This document shows positions 8,795 through 18,354 of a stretch of DNA of 64,000 nt, in pieces. Source of the DNA: Bacteroidota bacterium (GTDB lineage: Bacteria > Bacteroidota > Bacteroidia > Chitinophagales > Chitinophagaceae); NCBI GenBank assembly GCA_026391455.1, contig JAPLEH010000070.1, forward strand, positions 1 to 64,000. The letters run 5' to 3'. The notes below the pieces were generated by a model. That model saw only the letters and a list, made by a program, of their open reading frames with translations. It did not search any database and was not told the DNA's origin. How positions within the stretch are numbered: the first letter of the stretch is position 1; each line of letters begins with the position of its first letter. The translations under genes were made by a program, and so were the position numbers.

Positions 8795-9712
8795 TTAATC
8801 AAGCGGTGCATCCATTTGCCGGAGTATTTTACTCAGTTCATCATTGGAATAATAATCGATGATGATCTGTCCGCTGCCGTTGCGGCTGTGTTTTAGTTTT
8901 ACCCGGGTGCTGAAATGCGACGCTAATTTATCTTCTATACGCTGATATGCCGACGGAAGTTGGGTTTTTGATGATTTTTTAACAGCTCCTGTTTCTTTAT
9001 AGAGCGTGCGCACCAATTCTTCTGTTTGTCGTACGGAGAGCGCTTTATCCTTGATGGATTTAAAAATATACAGTTGCTGATCGATCGTATCCACGTTGAT
9101 CAGCGCACGGGCATGCCCCATAGAGAGTTCTCCGTTTCGCACGGCCAGTTGAATATCCGGCGGAAGTTTGAGCAGGCGAATGAAGTTGGCCACGGTGCTG
9201 CGGTCTTTGCCCATACGCTCGGCCACTTGTTCCTGCGTATAGTTCAGTTCCTCCATCATCCGTTTATAGCTGAGTGCCACCTCCATGGCATTGAGGTCTT
9301 CGCGTTGCAGGTTTTCCAGCAGGGCCAGTTCCAGCAGTTCCGCATCATTGGCCTGGCGGATATAAGCCGGAATGTCTTTCAGTCCGGCCATTTTGGAAGC
9401 CCGTAATCTTCGTTCCCCGGAGATGAGCCGGTATTTGCCATTGGCCAGTTTGGATACCGTGATGGGCTGAATGATATCATGCAATTTGATCGAATCGGCC
9501 AGTTCCTGCAGGGCGGTTTCATCAAAATCGCGCCGGGGCTGTTTGGGATTGGTTTCGATATCACCCACGGGCAGCCGGTTGATGCCGGTAGCATTTTCCA
9601 CTACCGTGGTCTTTAAACCACCACTGGTGGTTTTCAGATCAGAATCGATATTCTGCAGCAAGGAGCGGATGCCCTTGCCGAGTAGTTCTTTATTTTGTTT
9701 GGGATTAGTCAT
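8795..9712 (-). CDS. parB: ParB/Spo0J chromosome partitioning protein
   Basis: A 305-residue CTPase and DNA clamp that loads at parS sites and works with ParA in chromosome segregation. The ATG at 9712 (MTNPKQNKELLGKGI) begins the conserved N-terminal ParA-activating tail. The longer ORF upstream is translated heptad repeat and was discarded. The ParB N-domain shows NPKQPRRDFDE and GERRLRASKMAG (CTP-binding box), then a KorB-type helix-turn-helix (TQEQVAERMGKDRSTVANFIRLLKL) and LSMGHARALI. A C-terminal dimerisation domain follows. Normally parA lies directly upstream; here a four-helix-bundle gene and two repeat arrays separate them. Confidence 0.95.
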   Translation of the reverse strand: MTNPKQNKELLGKGIRSLLQNIDSDLKTTSGGLKTTVVENATGINRLPVGDIETNPKQPRRDFDETALQELADSIKLHDIIQPITVSKLANGKYRLISGERRLRASKMAGLKDIPAYIRQANDAELLELALLENLQREDLNAMEVALSYKRMMEELNYTQEQVAERMGKDRSTVANFIRLLKLPPDIQLAVRNGELSMGHARALINVDTIDQQLYIFKSIKDKALSVRQTEELVRTLYKETGAVKKSSKTQLPSAYQRIEDKLASHFSTRVKLKHSRNGSGQIIIDYYSNDELSKILRQMDAPLD

Positions 9713-9723
9713 AGAGGAGCTTC

Positions 9724-9807
9724 GAGCTGTGAGCCGCGAGCTGCGAGCCGCAAGCCGCAAGGTGCAAGCCGGATACCCCTTCGGGGTGGGCTGCAAGCTG
9801 CAAGCTG
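9724..9807 (+). repeat. RAGCYGC heptad array, left flank of cassette
   Basis: Seven clean plus-strand heptads at 9724-9772 (GAGCTGT, GAGCCGC, GAGCTGC, GAGCCGC, AAGCCGC, AAGGTGC, AAGCCGG) are followed by a palindromic ACCCCTTCGGGGTGG and two more heptads at 9794-9807. The array sits directly upstream of the parB start codon. The array at 10281-10341 has the opposite orientation. Confidence 0.85.
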
Positions 9808-9844
9808 TTAGACTGTAGCTTACGTGTTTATTTACATGTTTAAA

Positions 9845-10231
9845 TTAAATGTTTGAACCTTGAAAATTGGCTTTAGAATCCTGTTCAATTTTACGCATAA
9901 AGCCGATCAGCATTTTTTGTTCTTCTACAATATCTTTTAATAATAATTCTTTTTCTTCTTTGTTGCCAAAATTCACTGCTTGCGCAATCATAAGCTGTGT
10001 TTCGAGTTCGTAGGCAGATCCTAATGACATTTCAAGGAATCTTTTGTAATCCTTGGTGCTGTTTCTGCTGCTGCCTTCTGCAATATTGGAAACAATGGAA
10101 ACCGCCGCACGGGTGATCTGCGAACTGATACCGTATTTCTCTTCCTTTGGAAAAGAACTTACAAGTTTAAAAGAGCTAATGGCTATTTGAAATCCTTTTT
10201 GCCAAATCAATAACTTCTTAAAATTCTTCAT
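9845..10231 (-). CDS. Four-helix-bundle protein (23S rRNA IVP / TIGR02436 type)
   Basis: A 128-residue small helical protein. The family signature is visible: LIWQKGFQIAISSF near the N-terminus, FPKEEKYGISSQITRAAVSIVSNIAEGSSRNSTKDYKRFL in the middle, and SAYELETQLMIA after it. The family covers proteins encoded in 23S rRNA intervening sequences and free-standing relatives of the Avd proteins of diversity-generating retroelements. No reverse transcriptase or variable repeat is present here, and the biochemical role is unknown. Its position between parA and parB, with oppositely oriented heptad arrays on both sides, suggests insertion as a cassette. Confidence 0.85.
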   Translation of the reverse strand: MKNFKKLLIWQKGFQIAISSFKLVSSFPKEEKYGISSQITRAAVSIVSNIAEGSSRNSTKDYKRFLEMSLGSAYELETQLMIAQAVNFGNKEEKELLLKDIVEEQKMLIGFMRKIEQDSKANFQGSNI

Positions 10232-10280
10232 TTACTAATCTACAATCTATAGGGTATAGGTTTAATTTATATCGTCTTAA

Positions 10281-10341
10281 AACTTGCAGCTTGTAGCTAA
10301 AAGCTTGTAGCTTGAAGCTCGAGGCTCGCGGCTCAAAGCTC
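10281..10341 (-). repeat. RAGCYNC heptad array, right flank of cassette
   Basis: About nine heptads read on the minus strand (GAGCTTT, GAGCCGC, GAGCCTC, GAGCTTC, AAGCTAC, AAGCTTT, TAGCTAC, AAGCTGC). The first heptad overlaps the last codons and stop codon of parA. It is inverted with respect to the array at 9724-9807, and the four-helix-bundle gene lies between them. Confidence 0.85.
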
Positions 10342-11136
10342 TAATATCTTCTCATTATTCTTCATCTTCGTCATATCGTTCTTCTGCAATATTTCTTTGG
10401 CCAGGTTGAGATAATTCACGGACCCTTTGCTTTGTGCATCATATAAGATGACTGGTTTGCCGGCACTGGGTGCTTCGGCCAGTCGGGCATTGCGATGAAT
10501 GATGGTGCTGAATACCATGTCTTCAAAATGGCGGCGAACTTCACTTACCACCTGGTTGCACAGGCGGAGGCGGCCATCGTACATGGTCATCAGGATGCCT
10601 TCAATTACAAGCGCGGTATTGAGTCGGCTTTGTACAATCTTGATGGTATTGAGCAATTTGCCCAAACCTTCCAGCGCAAAGAATTCGCATTGTACCGGAA
10701 TGGCCACTGAATCGGCCGCCGTAAGTGCGTTTACGGTAATCAGTCCCAGCGAGGGGGAGCAGTCGATCACGATAAAATCATACTCTTCCCGAACGCTTTC
10801 CAGTATATTTTTCAATACCATTTCGCGGTTGGGGTAATTGATCATCTCTATTTCAGCCCCCACGAGGTCGATATGGGAGGGGATGAGGTCCAGGTTGGGA
10901 ATCTCTGTTTTCAGGATCACGTCTTTGGCCCGGGCCTGGTTCACCATACAATCATAGAGGCTCTGGGTTACATTATGCAGGTCAAATCCCACGCCGGTGG
11001 TGCTGTTGGCCTGGGGATCCCCATCCACGAGCAGGGTTTTATATTCGAGCACAGCAAAGCTGGCCGCCAGGTTTATGGCAGTAGTGGTTTTGCCTACTCC
11101 GCCCTTTTGATTTGCCACACCGATAATTCTTGCCAT
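10333..11136 (-). CDS. parA: ParA/Soj partition ATPase
   Basis: A 267-residue Walker-type ATPase that acts with ParB to segregate chromosome origins. It begins with the deviant Walker A motif ([18 protein letters not shown], with both Lys residues). It then has Walker A' ([13 protein letters not shown]) and Walker B-like [11 protein letters not shown], and the C-terminal [13 protein letters not shown] block shared with Soj proteins. There is no N-terminal helix-turn-helix, as expected for chromosomal ParA. The last two codons and the stop codon lie in heptad repeat sequence. It is divergent from the metallophosphoesterase gene. Confidence 0.96.
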   Translation of the reverse strand: MARIIGVANQKGGVGKTTTAINLAASFAVLEYKTLLVDGDPQANSTTGVGFDLHNVTQSLYDCMVNQARAKDVILKTEIPNLDLIPSHIDLVGAEIEMINYPNREMVLKNILESVREEYDFIVIDCSPSLGLITVNALTAADSVAIPVQCEFFALEGLGKLLNTIKIVQSRLNTALVIEGILMTMYDGRLRLCNQVVSEVRRHFEDMVFSTIIHRNARLAEAPSAGKPVILYDAQSKGSVNYLNLAKEILQKNDMTKMKNNEKILEL

Positions 11137-11279
11137 TTTGCCGAATCTTCTTGGTATTAGTTAAATGTTTGTCCTAAAATTGCTGTTGGTACGAAAAACA
11201 CAAATTTAAGCTTTGTCCGCGAGCCGGTTCCGGCAAAAATAAGTGTTAAGTAAAACAATAGCGGTATAATTTACTCCTC

Positions 11280-11287
11280 TAATTTTG
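11280..11287 (+). promoter_or_regulatory. Bacteroidota -7 promoter element
   Basis: TAATTTTG matches the Bacteroidota -7 consensus TAnnTTTG exactly and lies 10 bases before the ATG at 11298, so the leader would be very short. No good TTTG -33 element was found at the usual 19-21 base spacing, which lowers confidence. Confidence 0.35.
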
Positions 11288-11297
11288 TCTCTACATT

Positions 11298-12548
11298 ATG
11301 CGTAATTCTCCCTTTTGGTGGGTCTTTATAGGGATCATGGTCTTGCTGGATATTTATTTTTTCCAGGCATTGAAGGTGATCACGCAAGGAGCCCAACCCC
11401 GAACCCGACTGATCATCCACAGTATTTTCTGGGTCATTTCCGCAGGTGCCATTCTCCTGTTGATTCTGTTGCCCTACCTGCATTTTGAAAGGCAGGCGAA
11501 GCTGACCCGTAGTACCGTTTTTGCGCTTATTGTGGGATTCTTTTTTGCCAAATTGCTGGCATCCCTCATCTTCATGATAGACGATGTGCGGCGGGGGATA
11601 ATTTGGACGGTCTCCAAATTTACGCCTCCATCAAAAACGGCAGCAACCGATGGGGCAGGGGATACCATTACCCGCTCGGTCTTTTTAAGCTGGGCCGGTA
11701 TGATTATGGGTGGCGGGCTTTTCGGCTCCTTTATCTATGGATTTGGAAATAAATACCGCTACCAGGTAAAGCGGATTCGCTTGTCCTTTGCCAATTTGCC
11801 TGCTTCGTTCAGGGGGATGAAAATTGTGCAGATATCGGATATCCATTCCGGCAGCTTTCATGATAAGGAAGCGGTACTGAAAGGGATCTATAAAATACTG
11901 AAAGAGCAACCCGACCTGATTTTATTTACCGGCGACCTGGTGAATAATGTGGCTGCTGAAATGACCGATTATATCGATGTGTTCAGCCGGCTGAAAGCCC
12001 CGCTGGGTGTATATTCTACGCTGGGCAACCACGATTATGGCGACTATGCGCAATGGGACAGCCCCGAAGCCAAGGCCGCTAACCTGCAGCAATTAAAAGA
12101 TACGCATGCCACCATGGGCTGGCGATTACTAATGAATGAACATGTGGTATTGGAAAAGGGCGGGGAGAAAATGGCCCTGCTGGGTATTGAGAATTGGAGT
12201 GCAAAAGCCCGTTTCCCCAAACATGGCGATATGAAAAAAGCCCATGCCGGTACCTCGGAGTACCCCTTCAAAATACTGATGAGCCACGATCCATCGCATT
12301 GGAGGGCCGAAGTATTGGAGCAATACCCGGATGTAGACCTGATGCTCTCCGGCCATACACACGGCATGCAATTTGGCGTGGAGATTCCCGGCCTTAAATG
12401 GAGCCCCGTGCAATACGTGTACAAAGAATGGTCGGGCTTGTATGAAAAAGATCAGCAGAAATTATATGTGAACAGAGGCTTCGGCTTTATTGGATACCCG
12501 GGCCGGGTGGGTATTTTACCGGAGATCACGGTATTTGAACTGAGCTGA
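11298..12548 (+). CDS. Membrane-anchored metallophosphoesterase
   Basis: A 416-residue protein. About 150 N-terminal residues carry membrane helices (IGIMVLLDIYFFQAL, FWVISAGAILLLILLPYL, VFALIVGFFFAKLLASLIF, WAGMIMGGGLFGSFIYGFG). The catalytic calcineurin-like domain follows. Its metal-binding motifs are all present: QISDIHSG, FTGDLVNN, LGNHDYGD, LMSHDPSHW and LSGHTHGMQ. It belongs to the YkuE/YaeI-like group, some of which act on lipid-linked phosphates such as UDP-diacylglucosamine, but the substrate is unproven. It is divergent from parA and probably a single-gene unit. Confidence 0.88.
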   Translation: MRNSPFWWVFIGIMVLLDIYFFQALKVITQGAQPRTRLIIHSIFWVISAGAILLLILLPYLHFERQAKLTRSTVFALIVGFFFAKLLASLIFMIDDVRRGIIWTVSKFTPPSKTAATDGAGDTITRSVFLSWAGMIMGGGLFGSFIYGFGNKYRYQVKRIRLSFANLPASFRGMKIVQISDIHSGSFHDKEAVLKGIYKILKEQPDLILFTGDLVNNVAAEMTDYIDVFSRLKAPLGVYSTLGNHDYGDYAQWDSPEAKAANLQQLKDTHATMGWRLLMNEHVVLEKGGEKMALLGIENWSAKARFPKHGDMKKAHAGTSEYPFKILMSHDPSHWRAEVLEQYPDVDLMLSGHTHGMQFGVEIPGLKWSPVQYVYKEWSGLYEKDQQKLYVNRGFGFIGYPGRVGILPEITVFELS

Positions 12549-12694
12549 GCAGGCTTGCCGGGTTTCTATTCATTTCCCTTTTTGTAAATTTAAAGCGGGT
12601 TGGTATTAAACTTTTTATTGACCGCCCGGTCTTATTCCCCGTTCCGGAAACGGAACGGACCGGTACCGCTCCCCGGACATCATACCGCTGCCTG

Positions 12695-13723
12695 ATGCTG
12701 AAAAAATGGATCATCATACTGCTGGTTTTTCTCTTACCGGCTGTTGCTTTTTCGCAAAGCAATGGAGCTGATTCTGTAATTGCGCCGGACAAGAACATCC
12801 CGCTGCTGGATACCACCATCGACTATGAAGCCCTTTTCCAGGATTTTGACGCATTTATGGATTCCATCCTCGCCCCGCATAATTATTTTCTGGCGAGCCT
12901 GTCGGTCAACAGAGGGTTTTTCAATTTCGAATCAAAAAATACGGAACTGCTGGAGGCCACCCGTAAACTGAACTATACACCTACGATAGGCTATTACAGC
13001 AAAAAAGGGTGGGGGCTTACCCTCAATGGATCGATTGTGGATGACGGAAAGAACCTGAACCTCTACCAGACATCGGTGATACCATCCTACGATTATTTAG
13101 ACAATAAAAAATTTGCAACTGGTATTTCCTACACCCGTTTTTTTACAAAGGATTCTCTTCCTTTTTATACCACCCCTTTACAGAATGATATATCCGCCTA
13201 TTTCACCTGGCGCGATTGGTGGATTCGACCTACGGTAAGCGTGAGTTATGGATGGGGCAGCCGCAAGGATTATTCGGAACGGGAAACATTGATACAGGAT
13301 CTGCGTTTGCGCCGGCGCGGCTTTACCTATATAAATACAGAGGAAACGGTGAGCGACTTTACGCTGATGACATCAGTACGTCATGATTTTTACTGGCTCG
13401 ATGTGCTGGCTTATAAAGATCATATCAGGTTTACGCCGCAGTTGATGTTTACCTGCGGTACCCAAAAATTTGGCTTCAATCAATCCTCCAGTACCTATGC
13501 TACTACGATCCGTACCAGCAGCAATGTATTGTACAGTACGGAAAGCCTCTACCTGGATGATCAGCTCAATTTTCAACCCCTTTCGTTGACGATGAATTTG
13601 CGGGGCGAGTACTCAGTTGGTAAATTCTTTATACAACCCCAACTTACCCTCGACTATTACCTTCCGTCGCAAACCGATAATTTCAATACGTTCTTCTCCC
13701 TGAATCTTGGGTTTATTTTTTGA
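12695..13723 (+). CDS. Putative outer-membrane beta-barrel protein
   Basis: A 342-residue protein with a signal peptide (MLKKWIIILLVFLLPAVAFSQ). A short acidic helical region follows (about 30-65), then a series of amphipathic strands rich in aromatic residues that ends SLNLGFIF, a terminal aromatic typical of outer-membrane barrels. No specific family was recognised. A 146-base gap separates it from the metallophosphoesterase gene. Confidence 0.65.
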   Translation: MLKKWIIILLVFLLPAVAFSQSNGADSVIAPDKNIPLLDTTIDYEALFQDFDAFMDSILAPHNYFLASLSVNRGFFNFESKNTELLEATRKLNYTPTIGYYSKKGWGLTLNGSIVDDGKNLNLYQTSVIPSYDYLDNKKFATGISYTRFFTKDSLPFYTTPLQNDISAYFTWRDWWIRPTVSVSYGWGSRKDYSERETLIQDLRLRRRGFTYINTEETVSDFTLMTSVRHDFYWLDVLAYKDHIRFTPQLMFTCGTQKFGFNQSSSTYATTIRTSSNVLYSTESLYLDDQLNFQPLSLTMNLRGEYSVGKFFIQPQLTLDYYLPSQTDNFNTFFSLNLGFIF

Positions 13724-13978
13724 TCTGGCTTAAAAAGCGCTGCATATAAAATGTAAAAAAAATCTTAACATTTTTAAGACAATAGCGCGGTTACATTTTC
13801 AGTTTTAGGATTGACCCACCATTTGAATATTTGAGTATTCACTGTTGCAATGCCACCTTATTGCAATGGAATAAAAATCATTTTGGATTTAATAAACTTT
13901 AACAGGGAAGACAGGTAACTGGCATATTAGTTGAAATTTTTTGCTGTCAGTTTTTTGTCCACTAAAAACAATTTCATC

Positions 13979-14563
13979 ATGAAAGTAAAACTATTCACAC
14001 TTGCAGCAGTCATTGCGCTTTCGCAGGCGGCGATGGCACAGTTTCATATTGGTGTAAAGGGGGGCGCCAATATATCCAAAGTAGATGGTAAGTCGTTCAA
14101 GGATCAGTTCCGCTATGGCTACTCCCTCGGCGGATTTATGGAGATCCGGCTGGGTAATAAGTTTGTACTGCAACCCGAAGTGCTGTACAACCAGTTTTCG
14201 TCCACGCTGGACAGTAATTTCAGCAATGTGTATCACAATGTGTTCAATGGTAATTCCAATATCAAGTTGAATTACATTTCGATACCCATTGTACTGAACT
14301 ATAAGCTGATCGGCAGTTTCCTTTCCCTGCAGGCGGGTCCGCAGGTGGGCATTCTGGTGGATAACAGTAAGACCGTATTGCAAAACGGGGCCAATGCCTT
14401 CCGCAGGGGCGATTTCTCCATGCTGGCGGGTTTACAGTTGAAAGTGCTGAACCTCCGTATCAATGGCCGGTATGCGATCGGGCTCAACAATATTGCCGAC
14501 ATTACCGATGATGGCAAATGGAAAAACCAGGGATTCCAGTTGTCGGTGGGGTTGGCGTTGTAA
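13979..14563 (+). CDS. Porin family / PorT-like outer membrane protein
   Basis: A 194-residue outer-membrane beta-barrel (OMP_b-brl_2 type). The ATG at 13979 opens a clean signal peptide (MKVKLFTLAAVIALSQAAMAQ). The family pattern is FHIGVKGGANISKVDGKSF near the start, YGYSLGGFMEIRLGNKFVLQPEVLYNQ, then YISIPIVLNYKLIGSFLSLQAGPQVG, ending in GFQLSVGLAL. The role is unknown; members are abundant in Bacteroidota outer membranes. A rho-independent terminator follows. Confidence 0.85.
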   Translation: MKVKLFTLAAVIALSQAAMAQFHIGVKGGANISKVDGKSFKDQFRYGYSLGGFMEIRLGNKFVLQPEVLYNQFSSTLDSNFSNVYHNVFNGNSNIKLNYISIPIVLNYKLIGSFLSLQAGPQVGILVDNSKTVLQNGANAFRRGDFSMLAGLQLKVLNLRINGRYAIGLNNIADITDDGKWKNQGFQLSVGLAL

Positions 14564-14583
14564 CAGCCGTTCATATTTTTACG

Positions 14584-14616
14584 AAACCGGAGTACTGTAA
14601 TGGTATTCCGGTTTTT
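14584..14616 (+). terminator. Rho-independent terminator
   Basis: A stem of AAACCGGA / TCCGGTTT with an intervening loop and a run of six T residues, 20 bases after the stop codon of the porin-like gene. Confidence 0.7.
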
Positions 14617-14631
14617 TGTTTAAGGAGAAAA

Positions 14632-14790
14632 TGTGAAGATGTGGAAATGTGAAGATGTGAAGATGTGGAAATGTGAAGATGTGGAAATGTGAAGATGTGA
14701 AAATGTGAAGATGTGAAAATGTGAAGATGTGGAAATGTGAAGATGTGGAAATGTGAAGATGAGAAAATGTGAAGATGTGGAATTGAGAAA
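14632..14790. repeat. Octamer tandem array TGRARATG
   Basis: About twenty octamers alternating between TGAAGATG, TGGAAATG and TGAAAATG, starting just beyond the terminator. The array produces a spurious minus-strand ORF of HIF/HLH repeats. It is the same class as the arrays at 53860-54064. Confidence 0.9.
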
Positions 14791-14813
14791 ATGAATACAA
14801 TTGGGTATTTGAT

Positions 14814-14942
14814 TCAGAGTTGTAAATAGTCTTTTGGATTGTTGCGATATTGCGAATGATTCAGGCTTTGGATGGGTGATTTAAATAGATTATGTAATGA
14901 GTCAATATATTTATCGAAGTCTGTGCTCGGGTTATCTGACAT
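14814..14942 (-). CDS. Small ORF downstream of the Tai4-like gene
   Basis: A 42-codon ORF with an ATG (MSDNPSTDFDKYIDSLHNLF...) lies 22 bases downstream of the immunity-like gene in another frame. It is hydrophilic, has no signal peptide and ends just before the octamer array. I do not recognise it. It could be a real small protein, or the remnant of a longer gene cut by the repeat array. Confidence 0.35.
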   Translation of the reverse strand: MSDNPSTDFDKYIDSLHNLFKSPIQSLNHSQYRNNPKDYLQL

Positions 14943-14964
14943 AAAGTATAAATCATTTGTTTTT

Positions 14965-15426
14965 TTACTTGTGTTTAGTTTTCAGCAGGCTGTCAATAAA
15001 TGTTCTTAGCTCCGCACTTTTGTAATAACTGATGCAGTCAAGTACCGGAGTTTTTCTGTTTTCGTACGTTACACCTGATTTATGCATTCTGGAGTAAATA
15101 TACCCGGCTGCATTGCTGTCTATGGATTTGCCAATGCCACTTGTATAGAGGTCCCCGTCGGAAAGATCAAAATAAACAGATTGGCTTGCGTCCTTGTTTA
15201 TAGAAGTGTCGGTGGTATTACTTTGCAGCAGGCAGGTGCATAAGGCATATTCCCGAAAGAAAGCCTTTCTATTCCGGAATTCTTTTTTGCCTTCTGCGTT
15301 TTTTATTTTCATATAAGCGGCTTTATAGCCTGAACAGCTTAGCATAATGCAACATGTCAACACGAGATATACAATTTTTAATTCTTTCAAAGTTCCTATA
15401 AGCTTATTTTGTTTATCCCTTTTCAT
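14965..15426 (-). CDS. Putative Tai4-like immunity lipoprotein
   Basis: A 153-residue protein with a membrane segment and lipobox (VYLVLTCCIMLSCSG), so it is probably a lipoprotein facing the periplasm. Three segments resemble the T6SS amidase immunity protein family Tai4: FREYALCTCLLQ, SVYFDLSDGDLYTSGIG, and the end PVLDCISYYKSAELRTFIDSLL. All three keep the spaced cysteines (CTC, and C in LDC). Tai4 proteins bind and block Tae4 peptidoglycan amidases in the periplasm. No Tae4 or T6SS gene is present in the window, so it would be an orphan. The family call is from memory of the motifs and is uncertain. Confidence 0.5.
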   Translation of the reverse strand: MKRDKQNKLIGTLKELKIVYLVLTCCIMLSCSGYKAAYMKIKNAEGKKEFRNRKAFFREYALCTCLLQSNTTDTSINKDASQSVYFDLSDGDLYTSGIGKSIDSNAAGYIYSRMHKSGVTYENRKTPVLDCISYYKSAELRTFIDSLLKTKHK

Positions 15427-15454
15427 CCTTGATGATTAATTTAATAATTTTTTC

Positions 15455-15474
15455 CAGGTATAATGTTATACCTG
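15455..15474. promoter_or_regulatory. Perfect inverted repeat upstream of the immunity-like gene
   Basis: Half-sites CAGGTATAA and TTATACCTG are separated by two bases and centred about 38 bases upstream of the minus-strand ATG at 15426. The size and symmetry fit an operator for a dimeric repressor or a promoter-overlapping site. Confidence 0.45.
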
Positions 15475-15876
15475 CATGCTGCCATGCTTTAGATGCATAA
15501 AAAGCAGTATACAGCCTATTAAAGACTTGTTATTGGAAGATGTAAGTAGTTAATTCCTTCCGGAATTGGCCGTGTTTGGCGAATTGAAAGTAAAAGGTAA
15601 GTATATAATTTTTCAGGATCTGCGCATGGCGATATTGGGGTTAGTATGACGGGTAAATACGAAAAACGAAAGATATATAAATATTTCATCAAGTTATCCC
15701 GGAATTCTACGTAAAATCAGGTAAAACTTTATGATTTCTACGTGTTTGTACATTTTGTCATATTTATTTCTCAGGCATGAATCTTGGCAATACTGATTTC
15801 CCGTTATATTTTTATCGCCCCGCACAAATGTGAAGGGCGAAATGACAGATTGTCGAATGAAGAAAGCCGAATACGC
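15475..15876. other. Intergenic region upstream of lon
   Basis: About 400 bases between the divergent immunity-like gene and lon. It is AT-rich, with one short inverted repeat (AATTCC-TTCC-GGAATT at 15552-15567) and no convincing ORF. The lon promoter should lie in its right part. I see no CIRCE-type element. Confidence 0.5.
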
Positions 15877-18282
15877 ATGAATATTGAAAATTTTATATTG
15901 AGGACCGAGGATGAAATGGATTTTTTACCCATCATTCCCCTGAATGAAAGCGACCAGGAAGACCCGAACGGAGTGGTGGTGCCTGATGAAATAGCTTTAT
16001 TACCCCTTCGTAATACCGTACTCTTCCCTGGCGTGGTGCTCCCCATCACCGTTGGTCGTGATAAGAGCATCAAAGCGGTAAACGAAGCCTACAAAGCCGA
16101 CAAACTGATCGGCGTAGTGGCACAAAAGGACAGCAATGTGGAAGACCCCACTGCCACCGACCTCGAAGATATCGGTACCGTGGCACGTATTGTAAAACTC
16201 ATCAAAATGCCGGATGGTGGTACCACTATCATCATACAGGGCAAAAGCCGTTTTTTGATCGAATCAATACTGGGTGATGATCCCTATTTCAGAGCCAAGA
16301 TCAAAAAACTGGATGAGGAAGATTCACCGGGTGATGAAGACTTCAATGCCTACGTAGCCAATATCAAAGACCTGGCTGCAGACATTGTACAACTTTCTCC
16401 CAATATTCCTACCGAAGCTTCTATCATTCTACGCAATATTGAGAATCCATCATTTCTCATCCATTTTGTATCGAGCAACCTCAATACAGATATCAAAGAC
16501 AAGCAACGACTGCTCGAACTCAACCAGATCCGGCAACGGGCCGACCTGCTGATGCAATTGCTGCAGAAAGAATTGCAGTTTGCCGAACTGAAAAATAAAG
16601 TAACCAATAAAACCCGTACTGAACTGGATAAACAACAACGCGAATACTTTTTACAACAACAAATGAAAAGTATCCGCGAAGAGTTGGGGGGCGATAGTAA
16701 TTCGCAGGAGATAAAGGAAATGCAGAAAAGGGCCGAAGAGAAAAAATGGCCGGTGGCTGCTAAAGATATGTTCCGCAAGGGCATAGAAAAACTGGAGCGA
16801 ATGCATCCCAGCACGCCCGATTTTTCGGTGGTGTACAATCACCTTGATCTTATGCTCGATCTGCCCTGGGAATCTTATACCGAAGATCATTACGATCTGA
16901 AAAAAGCGCGGCAAACTCTTGATGCCGATCACTATGGCATGACCAAGATTAAGGAACGCATACTCGAATACCTGGCCGTACTGAAATTGAAAGGAGATAT
17001 GAAGAGCCCCATCCTTTGTTTTGTGGGCCCTCCCGGTATTGGTAAAACATCGTTGGGAAAAAGTATTGCACATGCCATCGGAAGAAAATATGTACGGCTG
17101 AGTCTGGGCGGATTGCACGACGAAAGCGAGATACGCGGACACCGCAAAACCTATATCGGTGCCATGGCCGGCCGCATTTTACAATCGATCCGTAAAGTAA
17201 AATCATCCAACCCGGTGATGGTACTTGATGAGATTGATAAAATTGGAAATGATTTCAGAGGCGATCCCTCTTCTGCTTTGCTTGAAGTACTCGACCCTGA
17301 ACAGAACAATTCATTTTATGATAACTATCTCGAAACAGAATATGATCTGAGTAAAGTGCTGTTTATTGCTACCGCAAACAGTTTTCAGAATATACAACCG
17401 GCTTTACGCGACAGACTGGAAGTGATCGATCTGAGCGGGTATGCCGTAGAAGAAAAAATGGAGATCGCACGAAGACATTTATTGCCACGGCAAAAAGATA
17501 TGCACGGGCTTGCCAGTACACCGTTCAAAATAAATGATAAGGTGCTTGAAAAAGTAATACAGGATTATACCCGGGAGAGCGGGGTGCGGGAACTGGAAAG
17601 GCAATTGGCTTCTATTATGCGTTACCAGGCAAAAGAGCTGGCGTTGAATGATGCCGTAAAAGCAACCCTTACTGCCGATGATATTGAAAAAATACTCGGC
17701 AAGCCCCGGTACAGCAATGATATTTACAAAACCGCCAACATGGCCGGTGTGGCCGTAGGCCTGGCCTGGACCTATGTGGGGGGCGATATATTATTTATCG
17801 AAACCAGCCTCAGCGACGGAAAAGGGGAGTTGCGCCTTACTGGAAACCTGGGCAATGTAATGAAAGAGAGTGCCAGCACAGCGCTTACTTACCTCCAGTC
17901 AAACGCAAAAAAGTATAAGCTCGACAGCAAACTGTTTGAGAAGAAAAATATTCATATCCATGTACCCGAAGGGGCTGTACCCAAAGACGGGCCCAGTGCA
18001 GGTATTACCATGATGACAGCCATCGCATCTGCCCTTACCGGAAAAAGAGTAAAACCATTTCTGGCTATGACGGGTGAAATTACGCTGCGTGGGCAGGTGC
18101 TGCCAGTAGGGGGTATCAAAGAAAAAGTATTGGCCGCCAAGCGGGCCGGGTTAAAAGAAATCATCCTTTGCTGGCAAAATGAGAAAGATGTATCGGAAAT
18201 AGAACCAGATTTTATTAAAGGCATCAAATTTCATTTTGTAAAAACGATGAACCAGGTGATTGATCTGGCCCTGGTAGATTAA
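15877..18282 (+). CDS. lon: ATP-dependent protease Lon
   Basis: A cytoplasmic AAA+ serine protease of 801 residues that degrades damaged and regulatory proteins. The ATG at 15877 ([16 protein letters not shown]) was chosen. The TTG-initiated extension to 15784 lacks family similarity, and a second ATG ([13 protein letters not shown]) 13 codons later is also possible. In order it has the N-domain ([18 protein letters not shown]), a coiled coil with [21 protein letters not shown], Walker [10 protein letters not shown] with Lys390, Walker B VLDEIDKI, and the protease domain. The catalytic dyad is Ser707 (KDGPSAGI) and Lys750 (GGIKEKVL), with exactly the 43-residue spacing of E. coli Lon. It is monocistronic with its own terminator. 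Confidence 0.97.
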   Translation: MNIENFILRTEDEMDFLPIIPLNESDQEDPNGVVVPDEIALLPLRNTVLFPGVVLPITVGRDKSIKAVNEAYKADKLIGVVAQKDSNVEDPTATDLEDIGTVARIVKLIKMPDGGTTIIIQGKSRFLIESILGDDPYFRAKIKKLDEEDSPGDEDFNAYVANIKDLAADIVQLSPNIPTEASIILRNIENPSFLIHFVSSNLNTDIKDKQRLLELNQIRQRADLLMQLLQKELQFAELKNKVTNKTRTELDKQQREYFLQQQMKSIREELGGDSNSQEIKEMQKRAEEKKWPVAAKDMFRKGIEKLERMHPSTPDFSVVYNHLDLMLDLPWESYTEDHYDLKKARQTLDADHYGMTKIKERILEYLAVLKLKGDMKSPILCFVGPPGIGKTSLGKSIAHAIGRKYVRLSLGGLHDESEIRGHRKTYIGAMAGRILQSIRKVKSSNPVMVLDEIDKIGNDFRGDPSSALLEVLDPEQNNSFYDNYLETEYDLSKVLFIATANSFQNIQPALRDRLEVIDLSGYAVEEKMEIARRHLLPRQKDMHGLASTPFKINDKVLEKVIQDYTRESGVRELERQLASIMRYQAKELALNDAVKATLTADDIEKILGKPRYSNDIYKTANMAGVAVGLAWTYVGGDILFIETSLSDGKGELRLTGNLGNVMKESASTALTYLQSNAKKYKLDSKLFEKKNIHIHVPEGAVPKDGPSAGITMMTAIASALTGKRVKPFLAMTGEITLRGQVLPVGGIKEKVLAAKRAGLKEIILCWQNEKDVSEIEPDFIKGIKFHFVKTMNQVIDLALVD

Positions 18283-18323
18283 ACAAAACAGTAGTTGCGG
18301 TTTTTTGCCGCCCATATATCTGC

Positions 18324-18354
18324 GCCTCTTTCCTTTTTGGAAAGAGGCTTTTTT
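18324..18354 (+). terminator. Rho-independent terminator of lon
   Basis: A perfect stem GCCTCTTTCC / GGAAAGAGGC with a TTTTT loop is followed by TTTTTT, 42 bases after the lon stop codon. Confidence 0.85.

Noticed and set aside
9845-10231. Diversity-generating retroelement accessory gene (avd)
   Set aside because: No reverse transcriptase, template or variable repeat is found nearby, so only the fold similarity is noted.
14579-14800. Minus-strand ORF rich in HIF and HLH
   Set aside because: It is the octamer array read in frame.
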